From NCBI GenBank assembly GCA_948567375.1, contig OX419762.1, positions 30,881,465 through 30,945,464 of the forward strand: a DNA stretch of 64,000 bases, read 5' to 3'. Under the pieces are notes generated by a model. The model was not told the origin of the DNA. It did not search any database and saw nothing but the letters and a program-made list of their open reading frames with translations. Every line of letters starts with the position of its first letter. The stretch's first letter is position 1. The position numbers and the translations under genes are program-made. This document shows, in pieces, positions 63,422 to 64,000 of the stretch. This DNA is from Lunularia cruciata. Lineage: Eukaryota; Streptophyta; Marchantiopsida; Lunulariales; Lunulariaceae.

Positions 63422-64000
63422 ATGAGCCGGCCTGTCTCTCACTCAAGATGAACCTCTGATGGCTATTATGGTAGCGCACCATGGACTAAGAAGGCAAGGA
63501 ACCCCAACTCCATCATACTCCTCCAAGGCTAACACTCCAAGACTCAAGACATTGCTCACTAGAGAACTCAATGAGAGAGAGATAGTTGCAAATGAAAGGA
63601 TGTTGAGTACCTCCTCACTCCTTGTTTATATCTTGTGAAATAGTTACGTACCAAAGTTACTAATTACCATAGTAACTCAAGTTACTAGACTAAAAGTCAA
63701 GTAAAGTCAAAAAGTAGAAAGGAATATCCATTCACATGGGCATATTCCCCTAAGCATGTGGTCTTATCTTGACCCAACCACTAAGTCAAGGATTCCTTCA
63801 CATGGGCTATCCTTGGACTAAAGAAGAATCCAAAACAAAAAGGCTTGTGGGCCCAAGAGTTCTCAACTCTTTCCTCAAAGCCAAACACCTAGGAATAATA
63901 CCAAGTCAACACACTAAAATCCAAAATAGTGGTGCTCATCTTTTCTACTTCCTCTAAAGTAAGGTCCCATCTATCTTAGCTATGACTAAATTTAGCTAAC
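63422..64000 (-). mobile_element. LTR of the Tat-like family, minus orientation, cut by the window end
   Basis: The sequence TGAGCCGGCCTGTCTCTCACTC onward matches 3990 onward and 11121 onward closely for about 580 bp, to the window end. About 110 bp of the LTR should follow outside the window. It probably belongs to an element whose body lies to the right. Confidence 0.9.

Overview
This looks like nuclear DNA of a land plant. The evidence is a tRNA-Ser(AGA) gene close to the form known from flowering plants, an AK6-type kinase gene with a plant-like coding sequence, an FLK/PEPPER-type triple-KH gene with GT-AG introns, a chromovirus primed by initiator tRNA-Met, and copia, Tat-like and chromodomain-bearing retroelements nested in one another. 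The two elements carrying a DNA methyltransferase and a PHD finger do not suggest a typical flowering plant. I favour a bryophyte, lycophyte or fern but cannot settle it from sequence.

Layout. 1-16.4 kb: a remnant LTR (1-233), then an old Ty3/gypsy element on the plus strand (234-16437) with gag, protease, a C5-cytosine DNA methyltransferase (DNMT) region, RT, RNase H, integrase and a PHD finger. It is split inside the DNMT region by a younger Tat-like element on the minus strand (3988-11810). 16.4-21.1 kb: an old Ty1/copia element. 21.1-22.0 kb: diverged tandem repeats, a tRNA-Ser fragment and a tRNA-Ser gene. 22-39.5 kb: a retroelement-poor island with three spliced plus-strand host genes: a SWIM zinc-finger protein with a Ku-binding-like motif (25196-27500), a triple-KH RNA-binding protein (29916-33313) and AK6 (36358-38336). 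39.5-40.4 kb: a direct duplication. 40.6-43.8 kb: an old minus-strand Ty3/gypsy element. 43.8-52.3 kb: a broken coiled-coil locus split by a young chromovirus (44548-50153). 54.2-63.3 kb: LTR fragments and a second, minus-strand copy of the DNMT/PHD element, carrying a solo LTR. 63.3-64 kb: head-to-head LTR pieces of the Tat-like family.

The main observation is that two independent, oppositely oriented copies share the order gag-protease-DNMT-RT-RNase H-integrase-PHD. This makes a DNA methyltransferase and a predicted histone-tail reader part of the element itself. Other leads are heat-shock-element clusters upstream of the TATA box in the young chromovirus LTR, and an APLF-like Ku-binding motif in the SWIM protein. 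All retroelements here are treated as fossils.
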